Shown: in pieces, positions 23,860 to 35,834 of the stretch | How positions within the stretch are numbered: the first letter of the stretch is position 1 | Layout: each line of letters begins with the position of its first letter | Assembly (NCBI GenBank): GCA_031002005.1 | Contig: CM061920.1 | Coordinates: 108,125,447 to 108,189,446, forward strand | Reading direction: 5' to 3' | From: Vandiemenella viatica | Lineage: Eukaryota > Arthropoda > Insecta > Orthoptera > Morabidae | DNA length: 64,000 nt | Made by a program: the position numbers and the translations under genes | Notes under the pieces: generated by a model | The model's input: the letters and a program-made list of their open reading frames with translations, nothing else | Database searches by the model: none | Told to the model about the DNA's origin: nothing

Positions 23860-24010
23860 TTCGAATAAATAAGAACTGAGAGTTCTGCTTTATGGTGATG
23901 AAGGCAATATAAAAATAAATTAAATGTATAAAGGATCATTCATTTTTGATAGCCTTTGTCACGATTGAAAACATCTAAGTAACAATGTAGGAAACTAATT
24001 AATCGAGGGT
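23860..24010 (+). repeat. Dispersed repeat E remnant
   Basis: TTCTGCTTTATGGTGATGAA followed by GGCAATATAAAAATAAATTA and a CATTCATTTTTGATAGCCTTT-like block matches 52625-52700 in the same order. Confidence 0.45.
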
Positions 24011-24295
24011 GTGATACAGAACAACTAGTCATAAGGGTTATTTCGATGTCGGAAAATGGTTGGTAGGATCGGTGTTGTTGATGTGGAAGTCAATCAGTTC
24101 AACATACGTTGATCACTATGGCGAAACTGAACTTACTTGTGCGTTACAAATCTCAAACGTTATGGAATTTAATACTTTTATTAACAAACAGATTAAAATA
24201 TTATAAAATTTAAGTTGTATACTTTCACGTGGTTTTATAGAAGAATGTATGGTATGGAACAAAAGGACTAAATTAAATGTTTTAGTTGAGAACTA
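24011..24295. other. No feature seen
   Basis: AT-rich spacer. Confidence 0.4.
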
Positions 24296-24298
24296 TAT

Positions 24299-24365
24299 CT
24301 ATCAAACAACGTCACCCTGCGACTTTTTACACGCATAATTACTGTTTAATTTAATTGCTAATGTG
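24299..24365 (+). repeat. Dispersed repeat D remnant
   Basis: CACCCTGCGACTTTTTACAC followed by an AATTTAATTGC-like block parallels 1276-1335 and 39396-39450. Strongly decayed. Confidence 0.3.
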
Positions 24366-24775
24366 TTCTAGGATTCGAAATTAAACACGTCTGCAGTGAA
24401 CGGCTGCGACCGAATGTGGCGAGGCTGAAAACTGTTAAACTGAGGAGATGGTTAGAGTAACGAGATGTGAAGTGAATTGCGGGTGCGTTGCTTACTGATG
24501 AGGCCCGCTAATGCAATACCCCTGGTTCTGATTGCAGTCGCCACTGGCTATGGACAAATCGCCACGGGTCACTTTAATCAACTACCGCTCAGCGGGCATT
24601 TCAGTGTACACCGATTTAGAGGCTTTGTAACAAAAATTATGTTTGCACCACAACTAAAAGGTTACTTACACTGTAGTTTAGTATGGGTGATAGTTTCTGT
24701 CACCTTCTGTTAGTATTTTATGTGAAACGGACACTTAATTCCTTTGAAACATAAAATACCGCAAGGAACAAAGTT
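24366..24775. other. No gene identified
   Basis: The 78-codon frame at 24477-24713 has no recognised domain. Confidence 0.4.
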
Positions 24776-24985
24776 AGCACATCCAGAGAAACCCTCAGTA
24801 GTAATGCTGACGTCTAGCATTTTGGAGGACGTGTGTTCAAATCTCCGTACAGCCATGCATAATTCAGTTTCTCATGGTTTCCAGAAATCACTCGAAATGA
24901 ATACCGGAATGATTCCTTTCTTTATGGCTACTTGCCTCATTCCTTATCCCGCCTATAATGACCTTCACGTCGACGACGTGTAAAT
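24776..24985 (+). mobile_element. SINE, family 1, decayed
   Basis: A B-box-like GTGTTCAAATCTCC is followed by TCTCATGGTTTCCAGAAATC, ATACCGGAATGATTCC, a degraded GGC..CTTGCCTCATTCC block and TGACCTTCACGTCGACG. This is the family-1 order. Confidence 0.6.
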
Positions 24986-24989
24986 GTCT

Positions 24990-25235
24990 AAGGAAAAAAA
25001 ATTACAGGGAAAATATTAATTTTGCCTTTCTTATCGCATACTTCCCTCGAGGAAAAAGATTCAAACAGTTAAGTTCACACATTATACCAAACAGTAACGC
25101 ATAATTATTTGGCTTGACTAAGCTCCTAAATTGGGTCTATAGATTAACAAGCAAATAGTTTTTAATAAACGAAGTAACAGTTTTATGTTGATGCTTTATC
25201 AAATAAACATCGCCTATTATGAGACAGAATATCCT
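24990..25235. other. No feature seen
   Basis: AT-rich spacer. Confidence 0.4.
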
Positions 25236-25236
25236 C

Positions 25237-26407
25237 TAAGCCCGTAAAAAATGACCGGTTAAAGAAATGTTCTGGAAATTCATTTTTTTGCGGTTGTCTA
25301 AATAAATAGAATTGTTTTGTAATGCTAAAAACCTTATTTTGTAATGTTGTACTAATTTCGGTAGTGGTTTACGCAGCGAAACAGTTGGAAACTAATGAAT
25401 AATGATGTCAGAATTAGTGAACTAACGAAATTAAAAATAAATTAGAAGTCCCAAAACATTTTGCTATATCGCGTAATATTGGTTTTATTCCTTGTACAGG
25501 CTTCACTGAGCACGATAAATACGGAACTACTTTCATCCGTATGAAGAAATTCTTCAATAACTCGGCGATTATGAAAGAAGCTTAAATTACTTACGAAACT
25601 AAATTTATCGACAATTATTCCGTAAAAAAATTAATAATAATAACAAAAAATTTAAAAATGTGTTGGTTGTCATTCCTATCTTCCTAGATTTCGACCTAAT
25701 CACAATTTCCGTTAATATTGCTGTTCAAAATTCATAGCTTTGCTAGGCCTACCCGTGTGTGGAAACATTTATTGCATCACGAATTAAATTTGACTCACTG
25801 AAAATATTTACATGTGTCTGATATAGTGACAAAGGAAATAAAAAGCAAACTAATAATTTTTATATTATTTTAAACGTAATACATACTTTTAATTTAGGGT
25901 TATGGCAATTCATTTCTCCAAGTGTACTATAACAGTGGCTTAAAATATCTACATCGAATATAAATATCTTACAAGCTCGTCAAGAATGACGGGTTGAACT
26001 TATTATTTTGGCACTTAAATTCTTCATTAACTAAATACAATTTTCATTAATTAAAGCTCAACACCTTGCAAATGATGTAATATTGATGCTTCTTAGCTGT
26101 ACGGAGAGCATAAGAAAAATCTACATCGAACAAATTTCTATTACGAAAAAAGCAACTAATATTAAGTATGTCGATTTTTACAAAAATACATACTTTTCTT
26201 TTACTGTGCTAGCCGCTCATTTTCTCGCTGATACTTAACTAAATAGAACTGTTCATAATAAGGCATGATTTCGAGTAATATCTCTAGCACTTGTAAATCC
26301 AACAGCGAAGGATGACTGCGGTGACGTCTTTGTATGATGTCACAGTATGTTGTCACCGCGTGACATAACATAGTGAACAAGAAAAGCATTTTATAAGAAT
26401 AGATAAG
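25237..26407 (+). repeat. Repeat A, two adjoining copies
   Basis: The first copy opens with CCCGT (25241-25245) and ACCGG (25254-25258), the second with CTCGT (25976-25980) and ACGGG (25989-25993). Each is followed by the TTCTGGCAATT..TTCTT / GTTGCTTAACTAAATAGAA landmark. The second copy ends with the 13-bp unit cluster (26318-26370) and an ATAGATAAG terminus. This gives both ends of the family. Confidence 0.6.
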
Positions 26408-26447
26408 CCAGCACGAGGCTTAGCAGAGGATTTCCTTATTTAGGGTT

Positions 26448-26690
26448 TTAGGCCTCGTCGACTTCGAAACCATTAGAGGTGGGAGAGAACTGGGAATAGG
26501 AGCAGAAAGTAATTGGACCATGATGTATTAAATTTCCATCCCCGCATTCGGTTAAAGTGGTTACGCAAAACTAAATCTGAATGGCTGGGCCGGGGATAGA
26601 ATATGGTTTCTCCCAAACGCCAGGACCAACCGTTAAACTGGGGCTCAGTAGGACGTGGCTTAAAAGTGTCAATATCCCGTACAAACATTA
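26448..26690 (-). mobile_element. SINE-like element, family 1 variant, minus strand
   Basis: Reading the minus strand, a head-like GGCGTTTGGGAGAAACC part is followed by GCCCAGCCATTCAGATTTAG, CGTAACCACTTTAACCGAAT, TGCGGGGATGGAAATTTAAT and a tail CACCTCTAATGGTTTCGAAG. The block order is that of family 1, but the body differs. Confidence 0.45.
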
Positions 26691-26699
26691 TTTAGTAAG

Positions 26700-28560
26700 A
26701 CTAGATACATTATAATGAACAATAATGAGCGGGCGTCAGGAATTTGGTGTGAGTGGTGGCATGAGGGAGCGGCTACAGACAACCCTCGAATAAAAATGCT
26801 GATTATTCTTTAAATACTGTTTCCTGTCTCGAGCGCCGAGGAGAATGGGGTGTTTGGTTTTGGGGGCAGTGACGTCAGGAGTTGTACTGTCAGTGAATCC
26901 TAGATGGCGTGTGCTTGCTTAGGAGCTGCGCTGGTCGTCTCAAGGCTTGCGCGTCCGAGTGTGGTTACCAGGGTTTAATCACTCGGCTTCCCGGGGCTGG
27001 GTAAGAGATCGCTTGGCGACCCGATGGAAGACCCAAACCAGTCTGCACGGCCACGAACGAAGAGAAAACATTATTTATAAGAGCTGATTTCCAACGCTAT
27101 TAACACGCTTAAACAGCGCCCTCCAGGGTTCTCAATGCCCTCCGATTGCAGCTATCATAATTGTAATTAAATCTGATGTAAAGAAAATCTATAATGTAAT
27201 GCCCTTTGTTTAAATACAGGTGATTAATCATGTTACACTTAAAACAGTTGAGTGTAAACCCATCTTTTTTCTACTGTTGTGATCCCAAAAAATAATTGTC
27301 AAGTGGGCTGATTTTAATTAATAATATTAATACTTATATCAAATTAAGAATTCACTAACTAACAACCTGTTACGAATACTCTACAGTATTTTAAATGTGT
27401 CGCAGTGGTAAAAGTTCCTTAACGCGTTAGCATACCGGTCCCGATCGCTATTTTACGGGTTCCTTAACTAACCAAAACTTTGCTTTGTTCAAGCAAAATC
27501 AGTCAGTACTTTCCTCGGTTCAAGCAGAACGTAAATAAGTACGCCCCTTACAATGCCTGAGACAACGAGGCTATGGTTGACAGCAAAAAGAGAAATACAT
27601 TCAATGTTCCGGCCAGTAAAACACGCTTATACTTTAACTTCCTGACCTTAACGTCGCTCGATCATTATACTTCCAATACGCTATGTTCATTATTCAATAC
27701 GTGTACTCATCGATTTAGTTTCTACTATTGAAGCAAATTTTACGATGATGAAGTATTGTGGACGCATAGATAATGTTGTCCGCTTTGATTATAAATACGG
27801 TTCTATTTACCAATTTTAATTTCGAGAAATATTCTGTGTAGAGGTTCCGCAAATTTCTTTAGTTTTCATTACTGAATTAATACCGGCGTGCAGTAGTGAG
27901 CGATCTCAGAACTTTACCCTGGCTCTGTGCGGTTGTTCTGAATCTCTCCAGGAACTTACAAATAACTGTACTAAATAATGTATAAGAGGCGACTTGGGGA
28001 TTCAAGGCGACGGTAAAGAAGTTTAGAATGCATTTTACGGCGTGTTATTTCAAGAATCCCTGCTCATTAATTAAAGCAATTAGCCACTAAAATAACAGTA
28101 ATTTTGCAAGGTTCCTGGGGCTACGCTATATTCTCCCTTGATGGTGTTAACAGCTATTTGGGGCGGTTAAATGAAAAGTAACTGCAGTAATATTCCTTTT
28201 CTTTATCCATTCCGCGTAACAGAAATATACCTCGGCTGTTCGCCTCTGAAGCCAAAGTCTCAGTCTCTTCTGTAATTCTCTACGTGGCACTCTTGTTACT
28301 CCACAATCACACACGCATAACGATGTGGAGGGTTTGTTGTGAGAGCTCTATCGTGGATGCATCATAAAGTAAAATGTTCTCCAATCATACACAACTTGTC
28401 GTCTGCTTATACAGGAGGTAGATCACCGTAGTTGAGGAACAGTTTTCAATAGTTATTTCAAAAGTTATTTCGGTAGGCGAACACCTAAAATGTTCGTTGG
28501 CTCCGTGAACGCAGTCATGTGGTAGGACCCTTATTCGGCTGGCAATTTCTCACTTGTAAA
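26700..28560. other. No gene seen; GC-rich patch at 26840-27130
   Basis: 26840-27130 is CpG- and GC-rich with a GTGACGTCAGGAG site and GGCTGG|GTAAGAG, a possible donor near 27003. It could be a regulatory or untranslated region, but nothing ties it to a gene. The rest is AT-rich. Confidence 0.35.
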
Positions 28561-28566
28561 ATGATG

Positions 28567-28855
28567 TAAAAACTAAGTTCGGTATTAAACCCAAAGGTTA
28601 GATGTATTCTCCCGAAGGAGGTATATTTAGTCTGGTATTGGAGGTACGGTGGCCAGTTTCTTTCCTCTTTACCTAACTTGAAAATCGTACTGGGTATAGG
28701 GGACCTACAGTTTAACATGGAATCAGAACCACGTAAGCTTTTTGGTGTACCTCACATAAAACAGCAAGCTTTGCCAGAGCTGAAGACAGAGACCTTTCAA
28801 TCACCAGTCAAACGCTTTAACCACTGAGCAAGTTGTAAGTCTGGTAGAAAGGAAG
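28567..28855 (-). mobile_element. tRNA-derived SINE, family 2, minus strand
   Basis: The left side carries the reversed tail (CTCCCGAAGGAGG hairpin near 28610-28622, TTAGTCTGGTATTGGAGGTA). The right side carries the reversed, decayed tRNA head around GCTTTAACCACTGAGCAAGT. Confidence 0.6.
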
Positions 28856-28859
28856 ACAA

Positions 28860-29735
28860 AGCTTCTAAGTTGAAAATAAATACAGCAAAAATTGATCAGG
28901 TTCTTTGGTTACAAGTGAATTCCTACATATGAATATTGTTTAAAATCAGTAAATTGTTGAAAATAAAATTCATAATTACCTCTAAGCAACTGTGAGTGTC
29001 ATTCCAATAAAAAGAAATGTACTCGATTATCTTGGGCTCTAACTGAAACAGTAGAATTAACTTGAAATTTGAAGACGCTACGAAAGTGAAAACCCACTCT
29101 CAACAAAGTTACGTGATCGCTAAGATTGAATCACAAACATCTGACATGATGCACATTATTACGAAATCCGTAAAAGTAATTTTTTGTATTTACTATGGTT
29201 TCTGTATACAGTCTGTTCAAAGACAGAGGGAATGATAAGCATTATCAAGAAGCTTAAATTAAAATATATGTTACAGCATGATTCGTTGTAACACGTTACT
29301 GGAAACATAAATTTAACATTAGCAGAGGAATAATGAGATAATATTCTGGAATGATAAAATGTATTTGTGATCTACGAAAATCGGAACCAGCCTAAACAGT
29401 TTATCACTATGGAAAATTGTACCTTCTACGAAGAAAAGACCGCATAAACGAGCTGCAACAGTAACTGTTTTGTGTATTTTGTGTCTCTAATTAGTGTCAC
29501 AAATTTTGTTTGAGAGACGATATACTGGGCGAAGATTTTAATATCTCATTTTATTGCAAAATCTAACCGTTCTGGGAGGGATTAATAATCACATGTGTGC
29601 CTGAAGTGTCTTGCTTGGTGCTAATGTGGTGGTTGGAACATCAGTTTACCAGCCTTAGAAATTAGAGTCTGCCTAAAGGTGACAAGCTCTCTGTTCAATC
29701 CCAAAGTATGGCACTATTACATAACTCTAACAACC
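28860..29735. other. No gene seen
   Basis: AT-rich, nothing supported. Confidence 0.5.
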
Positions 29736-29740
29736 TTATT

Positions 29741-29915
29741 GTTTTTTTTTATTTTTTTACTCATGGAATTACGCATTGTCGACGTCGAGGTCAATACAGA
29801 AGAGATTAGTCTAGGGTCAAAGAAATGTACCATGGCCTAAAAAACTTTGTAAAATCGATATCTGGATGGATTTGAACCCATTTCCTCCTAAATTTCATGC
29901 CTGAGCGTCCCTTGA
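29741..29915 (-). mobile_element. SINE, family 1, minus strand, internally deleted
   Basis: T-rich tail remnant (29741-29759), TTGTCGACGTCGAGGTCA, ACCATGGCC, ATCTGGATGGATTTGAACCC (reversed B-box) and a head remnant, in minus-strand family-1 order. Part of the body is missing. Confidence 0.6.
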
Positions 29916-30185
29916 GCTGCCGGCAGTAGTGACCCAGATGCTCTGGAGCGCGTTTCCTGGCACCCTAGCAGTTGCGAGCTGATTGGCTGAAGGATGTGCG
30001 CCTCTGGGGAGCAGCTGGCCGAAGAGGAGGACACGGAGTAGAGGCCTCGCCCTGCCTCACTCCATTATCGCTCCTAATTGACCCTAATTGGTGCTGGGAC
30101 CCCGATATGGCCGTCAGGCACACATCCCCATCCCAGAGACTAGCAGAAGGGGGAAACAAGGGAAACTAATACCGACTGAATTCGT
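29916..30185. other. GC-rich patch without recognised gene
   Basis: The patch has overlapping open frames on both strands (about 29965-30169), expected from high GC. No domain, and no clear splice pair. Confidence 0.3.
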
Positions 30186-30189
30186 CAGA

Positions 30190-31840
30190 ACTTGGGTGAC
30201 GAGGTGACACGGAAACGCAGTCATCTACAGCACAATATAATTCCTTTATCAATTAAAGATTACATAACACAATTCTCCGCAGCAAAAACATAGAATCGGT
30301 AAAGAAAGACATGCTTGCATTGAAGTAATAACAGAATTAGATCTCCTTTGCTGACAGTATAGGGAGTCACTAGAAATAACCAGTAGATGCAATGATGCAG
30401 AAAGCCATTCCATCACACACCTTGCATGTCAACAGACCACTGTTAGTGCTGGCGGTGGTGAGAAAAAACAATCGTCCCAATCAAGACTAAAATAAATCTT
30501 AAAGGACATAAGCCCATTAATCCCATAGTTATTAGATTGTTCCATCGTGTTGTAAAGACAGTTAAATGATGCAGATTGCGTGAAGAAAGAACGTTACAGT
30601 ATTACAAAGCAGCACAAATAGTGACTCCATAAAATAAAAAGATTAGAGAAACGTGTCGATATACATAGACGCATCGTCTATGTGATTTCAACACGCACTG
30701 TAGCTATCGATTATCGTAACTTGCAGCACTACTGGCCATTACGTGTAATGTGAACTGGCCATTAGCGTCCGAATGTGTGAGGTTTCCTCGCCGTGCTTAA
30801 TACACCATTCGTTCTCACACAATAACGGTATTATCTTCGGTTTGATAAAAACGTGAGTAGGAATTTTACCCATCAGCTAAGCTTTCACAGATGACTATAG
30901 TGAAGTACATCTCAAGGAAATCTGTAAAGCAGTGAAAAAAACAGGAGTAAAGTACAGTGCGTCCATTTGAGGGCAAAGCAGTCGTTTTGATAATAACATT
31001 GTGGAGTCAGAAGACACGACGATAAATAAATCGCTCTTTCACAAAAACACACGCCCAGGCCACAGACAGAAAACTCGTAATCTGAAAATCGCTTATCTGT
31101 GACGAGTCGATCAAACTATAACCATAATGGCCTAATTTACTAGTCTGGGATCACATGTAGCAGAAATTTTATTTTTATCCTCTACGATCTAAAGTACCTA
31201 ACAAAAGCATCGGAAATACTTTTGTACTATAATCTTCAGCTTTACAACTTTGTAATTCACCACATTCTAATACATTGTAAAAACTACCTCGGATTATGAA
31301 GCACTTTAATTTAATTGATCTAAAAACTTGTCACAATATCACTACTAGCGTTAGCTGAATAAATTATTCATTGACTATTAATCGATTTTATCAGAGTATT
31401 GGCTGAAACATTTAAATACTAATTTTATCGCACTATAGGGATTGGGCATATCAATGTCATTGCGGTATTCTGTACATTCACTAAATACAAATATATTTTT
31501 ATAAAACTAACTTATTCTGCTTTCTAAATAAACTCCATCTTATGTTACTAAGTTTAGAGCTGGATTATTTCCTACTTGCTTTTATAACGTTTCAGTTGTG
31601 TCGAAAGCACCACTAACTACAAACGTGACGCAGCCCATCCAAGGAAGATTACAGGAGCGCGTAAAGCTTAAAAAGTTTTAGTTCGTCTCAGAGCAAAATA
31701 TTACATAAAATGCGTCGCGTAACAGAATTTCGAGTGACAATGAGCCAATGATAGGCGTTAAATTTTGGTTTCGTGAACTTGTGGTAGGAAAAACTAATGA
31801 GAAAACGCCTCCTGCCGTTGCTAGAAGTCACGTACTGACG
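30190..31840. other. No gene seen
   Basis: AT-rich, no repeat boundary or motif recognised. Confidence 0.5.
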
Positions 31841-31844
31841 TAGC

Positions 31845-32255
31845 AGTAGGATTTCCTATCACATCCTGTGCCTGCGAAGGGGTGGAGCAATCCCTGATCA
31901 AACCAAGGACTTGCTACCAACAAAAACTAATGTTAACGTAATTTATTTGGAGTATTGGCGATTCTAGAGAAAGGTTCGATTTCCTCGCTCCCGCTGTTGG
32001 CCTGGAGATGGCTGAACGGGGCCCAACACGGTGACCCAGGGGCTAGCTGAGTTGAGAAGACATACTTGATTTCTGCGGTGACTTCGAGAGGTGGACTCTC
32101 CGTGCGGCGTAGAGGGGCATGCTGTCCTGTCAACACATCAGCCTTCAAACTGTATCGAACTGGGCGCAGAGGATCAGCGTGATTTAGAACACGTCACGCT
32201 GCAAGACGAATGGCCACGCCAGTGATGGACACTGCCACGGCTGCACTCAATTGTG
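31845..32255. other. GC-rich patch, no gene recognised
   Basis: The open 71-codon minus frame at 31933-32148 has no domain. It may be an old transposon or a regulatory patch. Confidence 0.3.
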
Positions 32256-32259
32256 GTAC

Positions 32260-33870
32260 TAAACGATCACAATCAAATATTTTTGATAGCTCGGAAAATA
32301 CACGTTGTGACAGACTTTATATGTTTTGTATTTATTATTGAGATTTCTAAAATCTTATTCTGAAGTTCAAGTTCAAAATGTATAAATAATTCATTCGTTT
32401 AATCATTTGAATTTATCTTTTTGCAGTCAATAATTTTAAATTATGTAGCTAAGCCCCGTTTAAAATTCATTTGAGCTTAACATTTACGTCATCGCAATAT
32501 AAATTATGTCATTTCTTCATATCATTAGATTAATAGTAAATATAAATACTAATTTTATTTCACTCATTGCTACAAATCACCCAGCGCCCAAATTTGGATG
32601 TGATTTGATTGTGAATAATGTAACGAACTATTTGTAGTAGTATCGTTGTGTTTTATCTTCAGAATCAAAGATACTAAAGCCGGTGGCTGAATGTAATTTT
32701 CGATGCCAGCACCTGGTCTTTCAGTTACAGGACCAATAGAACCCGCTGGTTTTACTCTTACATCAATTGATGACTTACCTGAAATCCTTAGATGTAAAAG
32801 GAAAAGTAACTTAAATTGTGCTCAATGAAATAGTAACAATTCTCATGGATAGTTATAAATTCAGTCCCCATTGTAAAGAAGACACTATCGTTTCGGATGT
32901 CGTTTGAGTCTATCGTGTATTGACACATTCTGTATTTAAACTTTGTCTAGTGGTAATAATTATAAACTCTTCCTCCGAAGCTATGACTACCTCATTATTT
33001 TTGTATCAAACTAGTGAACATTTACCATCGTTGACGGTGTCTCAAATAATTCAAAATTTCATTACTTTTACATTTTTACGTCTTCCCTAGTTTCTTTTTC
33101 CCAGGATGAGAACTTTCTGTGTCTTCTTAGATAACTTTAATTGCTAGCCCACCGATTTTAATTACTATTAATATCGTCAATCTTTACTCTTTGCCATCTG
33201 AAAGAAAACATATATCGTACAGCGAAGAGATTAGTTTTGGTGCTGAGCATCCTCTGCCACCTATAATTTTGTGAAATGCAGAGTATATACATACATGGAA
33301 CAAAAGGATAATTACTTTTTCCTTACACGAGGAAGACAAAAACAATATAAAGTGAGTTTACATTAGTCGGACGTATGAAGGAAGACGATAAAACAAGATA
33401 ACAAAACTTATACAAATTTATGGTAGAGGATATTTCTGAGTAGATATCCAGAAGAAGCACGACGGTGGGATCTAAATATTTATGAATCCCTTTTTTTGCG
33501 ATATGACGTTGCAGTGGGCTACAGTATTGAGCAATGCTATACTAGTTGGGACATAGAACTGTAATACTCGATGACGTATTGAAACAGAAGCCTCAACACA
33601 ATTACTTTGAACTCTCGGCTCAGTTAATATACTGAAAGCAAAAGTTTTTGCGCTCCGAACAACTAAGGCAGGGTGTTCATTGTACAGCGAGAAGACCCAA
33701 GTTCCTCGTGACATTTGACGGTTCACTGCTTGTGAATAAAGCGACGCTACCCTTAACCGGAAAGTGATGCTTCACATGCACGCACAAAAAGCGCGCAGAA
33801 CGGTTCGCTTGTCGTGCTCCTCTGATTATACGGCAGGTAGCGTAACCACAGAAACAGAGCCTTCAATTTA
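32260..33870. other. No gene seen
   Basis: AT-rich, nothing supported. Confidence 0.5.
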
Positions 33871-33879
33871 AGGCTTCAC

Positions 33880-34210
33880 AAACAGAGTTGTGAATGCGCT
33901 AACAGGAGCGCCATTCATCCTCATCTGCGGGAAGGCAGTAATTGTGCTGCAGAAACTACAGCCGAGCCGTGGCTGCGCAGAGAATGCCACCGGGATGCCT
34001 GTGTTTGCTCCCAGTTTGCGAATTGTTGCAGAATCGCCGGCCGTATCGGTGCTCGCTTCGCGTGGCTCGCCACTGCTCGAGCTGTCTATTGTTTGTGGAG
34101 TCCTGCGACCCGTTCAAGACCCAACGTCGGGGGCAGTGGAGGCCGCAGCGCCGCCTCCCGTAACCATCCCTTGCGACCACTCCGTGGTCTCCCATTTGCA
34201 TCACTGATGT
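33880..34210. other. CpG-rich patch, no gene recognised
   Basis: Several overlapping frames on both strands (33890-34384) follow from high GC. None shows a domain. The CpG density makes it a candidate regulatory region or short non-coding exon. Confidence 0.3.
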
Positions 34211-34214
34211 TGCT

Positions 34215-35080
34215 TTTTGATGTCGATGCCTCTTTACATTTGTTCCCAAACAGAGAGAAAACTGGATGATAATAAAATTGGAGATGCAGTCGACTATTGG
34301 AGCTCTATATATAATGTTTACATTCAAAATAAAATTACAACACTTCATACCGTAGTGTGCCACTGGTTGTGATATTAATTGCAAATTTTAACTAAATATT
34401 AATAGGGAAATATAAATAATTTTCGCGTATGTATTAGTATATGAATTTAATTTTAAAGTTGTGAGGCATAGAAATAATTCCATAAATTGAACATAATTTC
34501 TCCCAACGCAAAATATCATTCTTAAAGAAGATAACAATGTACTAGGGAACCAGGTGACTTTTAATAGGTTTTGCCGTAATTTAACTTGAATATCCTTCTC
34601 TCCAATTTCTACACAATAATAAAGATATTATAGTTTACCTTTGCGTAACATATTTTCCATTACCACCTTAGCATTATATCTACGATCATCATACCTGATA
34701 CGATGATGAAGTCTAATGTAGGCTCGCTCTTATATTTTTTTATATTTCATTCTGGTCTAGCTGAAAGACATATACTTATCCTTCACACTGCTTACTTAAT
34801 TCCACATCTTGGTCACAAATGATTGCTCCACCAGTCACGTTCAAACATATTTTACTAACAACACAGATACATAGAATCATTTCGTTAAATCGTAATTACA
34901 GAAAACATAACTTTCATAATTTTATAGGTCACCAAAATTTATTTTCTCTCGTTGCCTTCTGTTTACTCTCTTCTAATCACTCGACATAGGCCTTCCACGT
35001 TCTATGCTAATCATGACAATTCTTTCAATATAATCGTTAATTATGCTTGATTTTTTTTCTCTCTTTGCATTACATTTACA
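34215..35080. other. No gene seen
   Basis: AT-rich, nothing supported. Confidence 0.5.
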
Positions 35081-35082
35081 AT

Positions 35083-35830
35083 TACAGTGTGAGTCAAAAA
35101 GGAATTTACAACTTTGAATGGTAAAGAAAATTACTGAGATGACTTACAGAATCGGTAGATGTGTAATTTTGTAGCAAACAACCGCATGTAGTTTCACATA
35201 AAAATGTCAAGTGTCATTTTCGTTCGATGTGACTGACATTTGTCATGCAGCAAACATCCCACCGGTAATCAATTTCTTCCCACACTCGTTGCAGCCGATA
35301 GGGCGTAACTTGTGCGATGGCAACGTAGATTCGATTTTTCAGGTCGGCCAAATTCTTGAGGAAGGGGAGGAACACACACACGATCTTTAATGAAACCCCA
35401 GAGAAAGAAATGCAGTGCTGTCAAGTCTGTCGAGCGAGGGGACCATGTGAATGACCCTTCACGGCCAATCCACAGACCTGGGATGCGATTATCCAAGAAA
35501 CCTCGAACTTCCGTAAGGAAATTAGGTGATGCACCGTTTGCTGGTAGTAAACTATCCCATCTCGGTCATCTTCGTCGATCTGTGGAATTAAAAAGTTTTC
35601 AAGCATATCGAGATACACAATACCAGGGACAGTTTACTCCAGTGAAAGCAGCCATTTTAACTGTGCAATACGCTGGCGCTCCTGGTGGCATAATGGTGTA
35701 CTGATTCACCGCGTGCATCAAACTTGAGGTTGATTGCTACAAAATGACACATATACCGATTCTGTAAGTTATCTCAACAAATTTCTGTATCATTCCAAAT
35801 GTGTAAAGTCTTTTTTGACCCGAGCCCGTA
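35083..35830 (-). mobile_element. Mariner/Tc1-superfamily transposon with long TIRs, dead
   Basis: The 744-bp element (35085-35828) is bounded by TA on both sides (35083-35084 and 35829-35830). Its terminal inverted repeats run about 90-100 bp. The left starts CAGTGTGAGTCAAAAAGGAA and the inverted right end starts CGGGCTCGGGTCAAAAAAGA. Both later share GACTTACAG / AACTTACAG, then AATCGGTAGATGTGT / AATCGGTATATGTGT and TTTTGTAGCAA. The inside codes on the minus strand for a transposase remnant. At under 750 bp it has lost most of the transposase gene. Confidence 0.85.
35269..35630 (-). pseudogene. Transposase C-terminal remnant (DDE, mariner/IS630 type)
   Basis: Two minus-strand frames carry the pieces. 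35421-35618 starts YLDMLENFLIPQIDEDD and reads through the region where the second Asp motif (QDGAPPH in relatives) should be, here degraded to QQTVHH. 35269-35496 has WIGREGSFTWSPRSTDLTAL followed by HFFLWGFIKDRVCVPP, the last catalytic-region signature of the DDE_3 fold. A frameshift separates them and the N-terminal DNA-binding half is absent. Confidence 0.8.
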
Positions 35831-35834
35831 TATT

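Noticed and set aside
33890..34384. Frames of 73-142 codons on both strands in a CpG-rich patch
   Set aside because: The frames overlap on opposite strands and have no recognised domain, so they are compositional.
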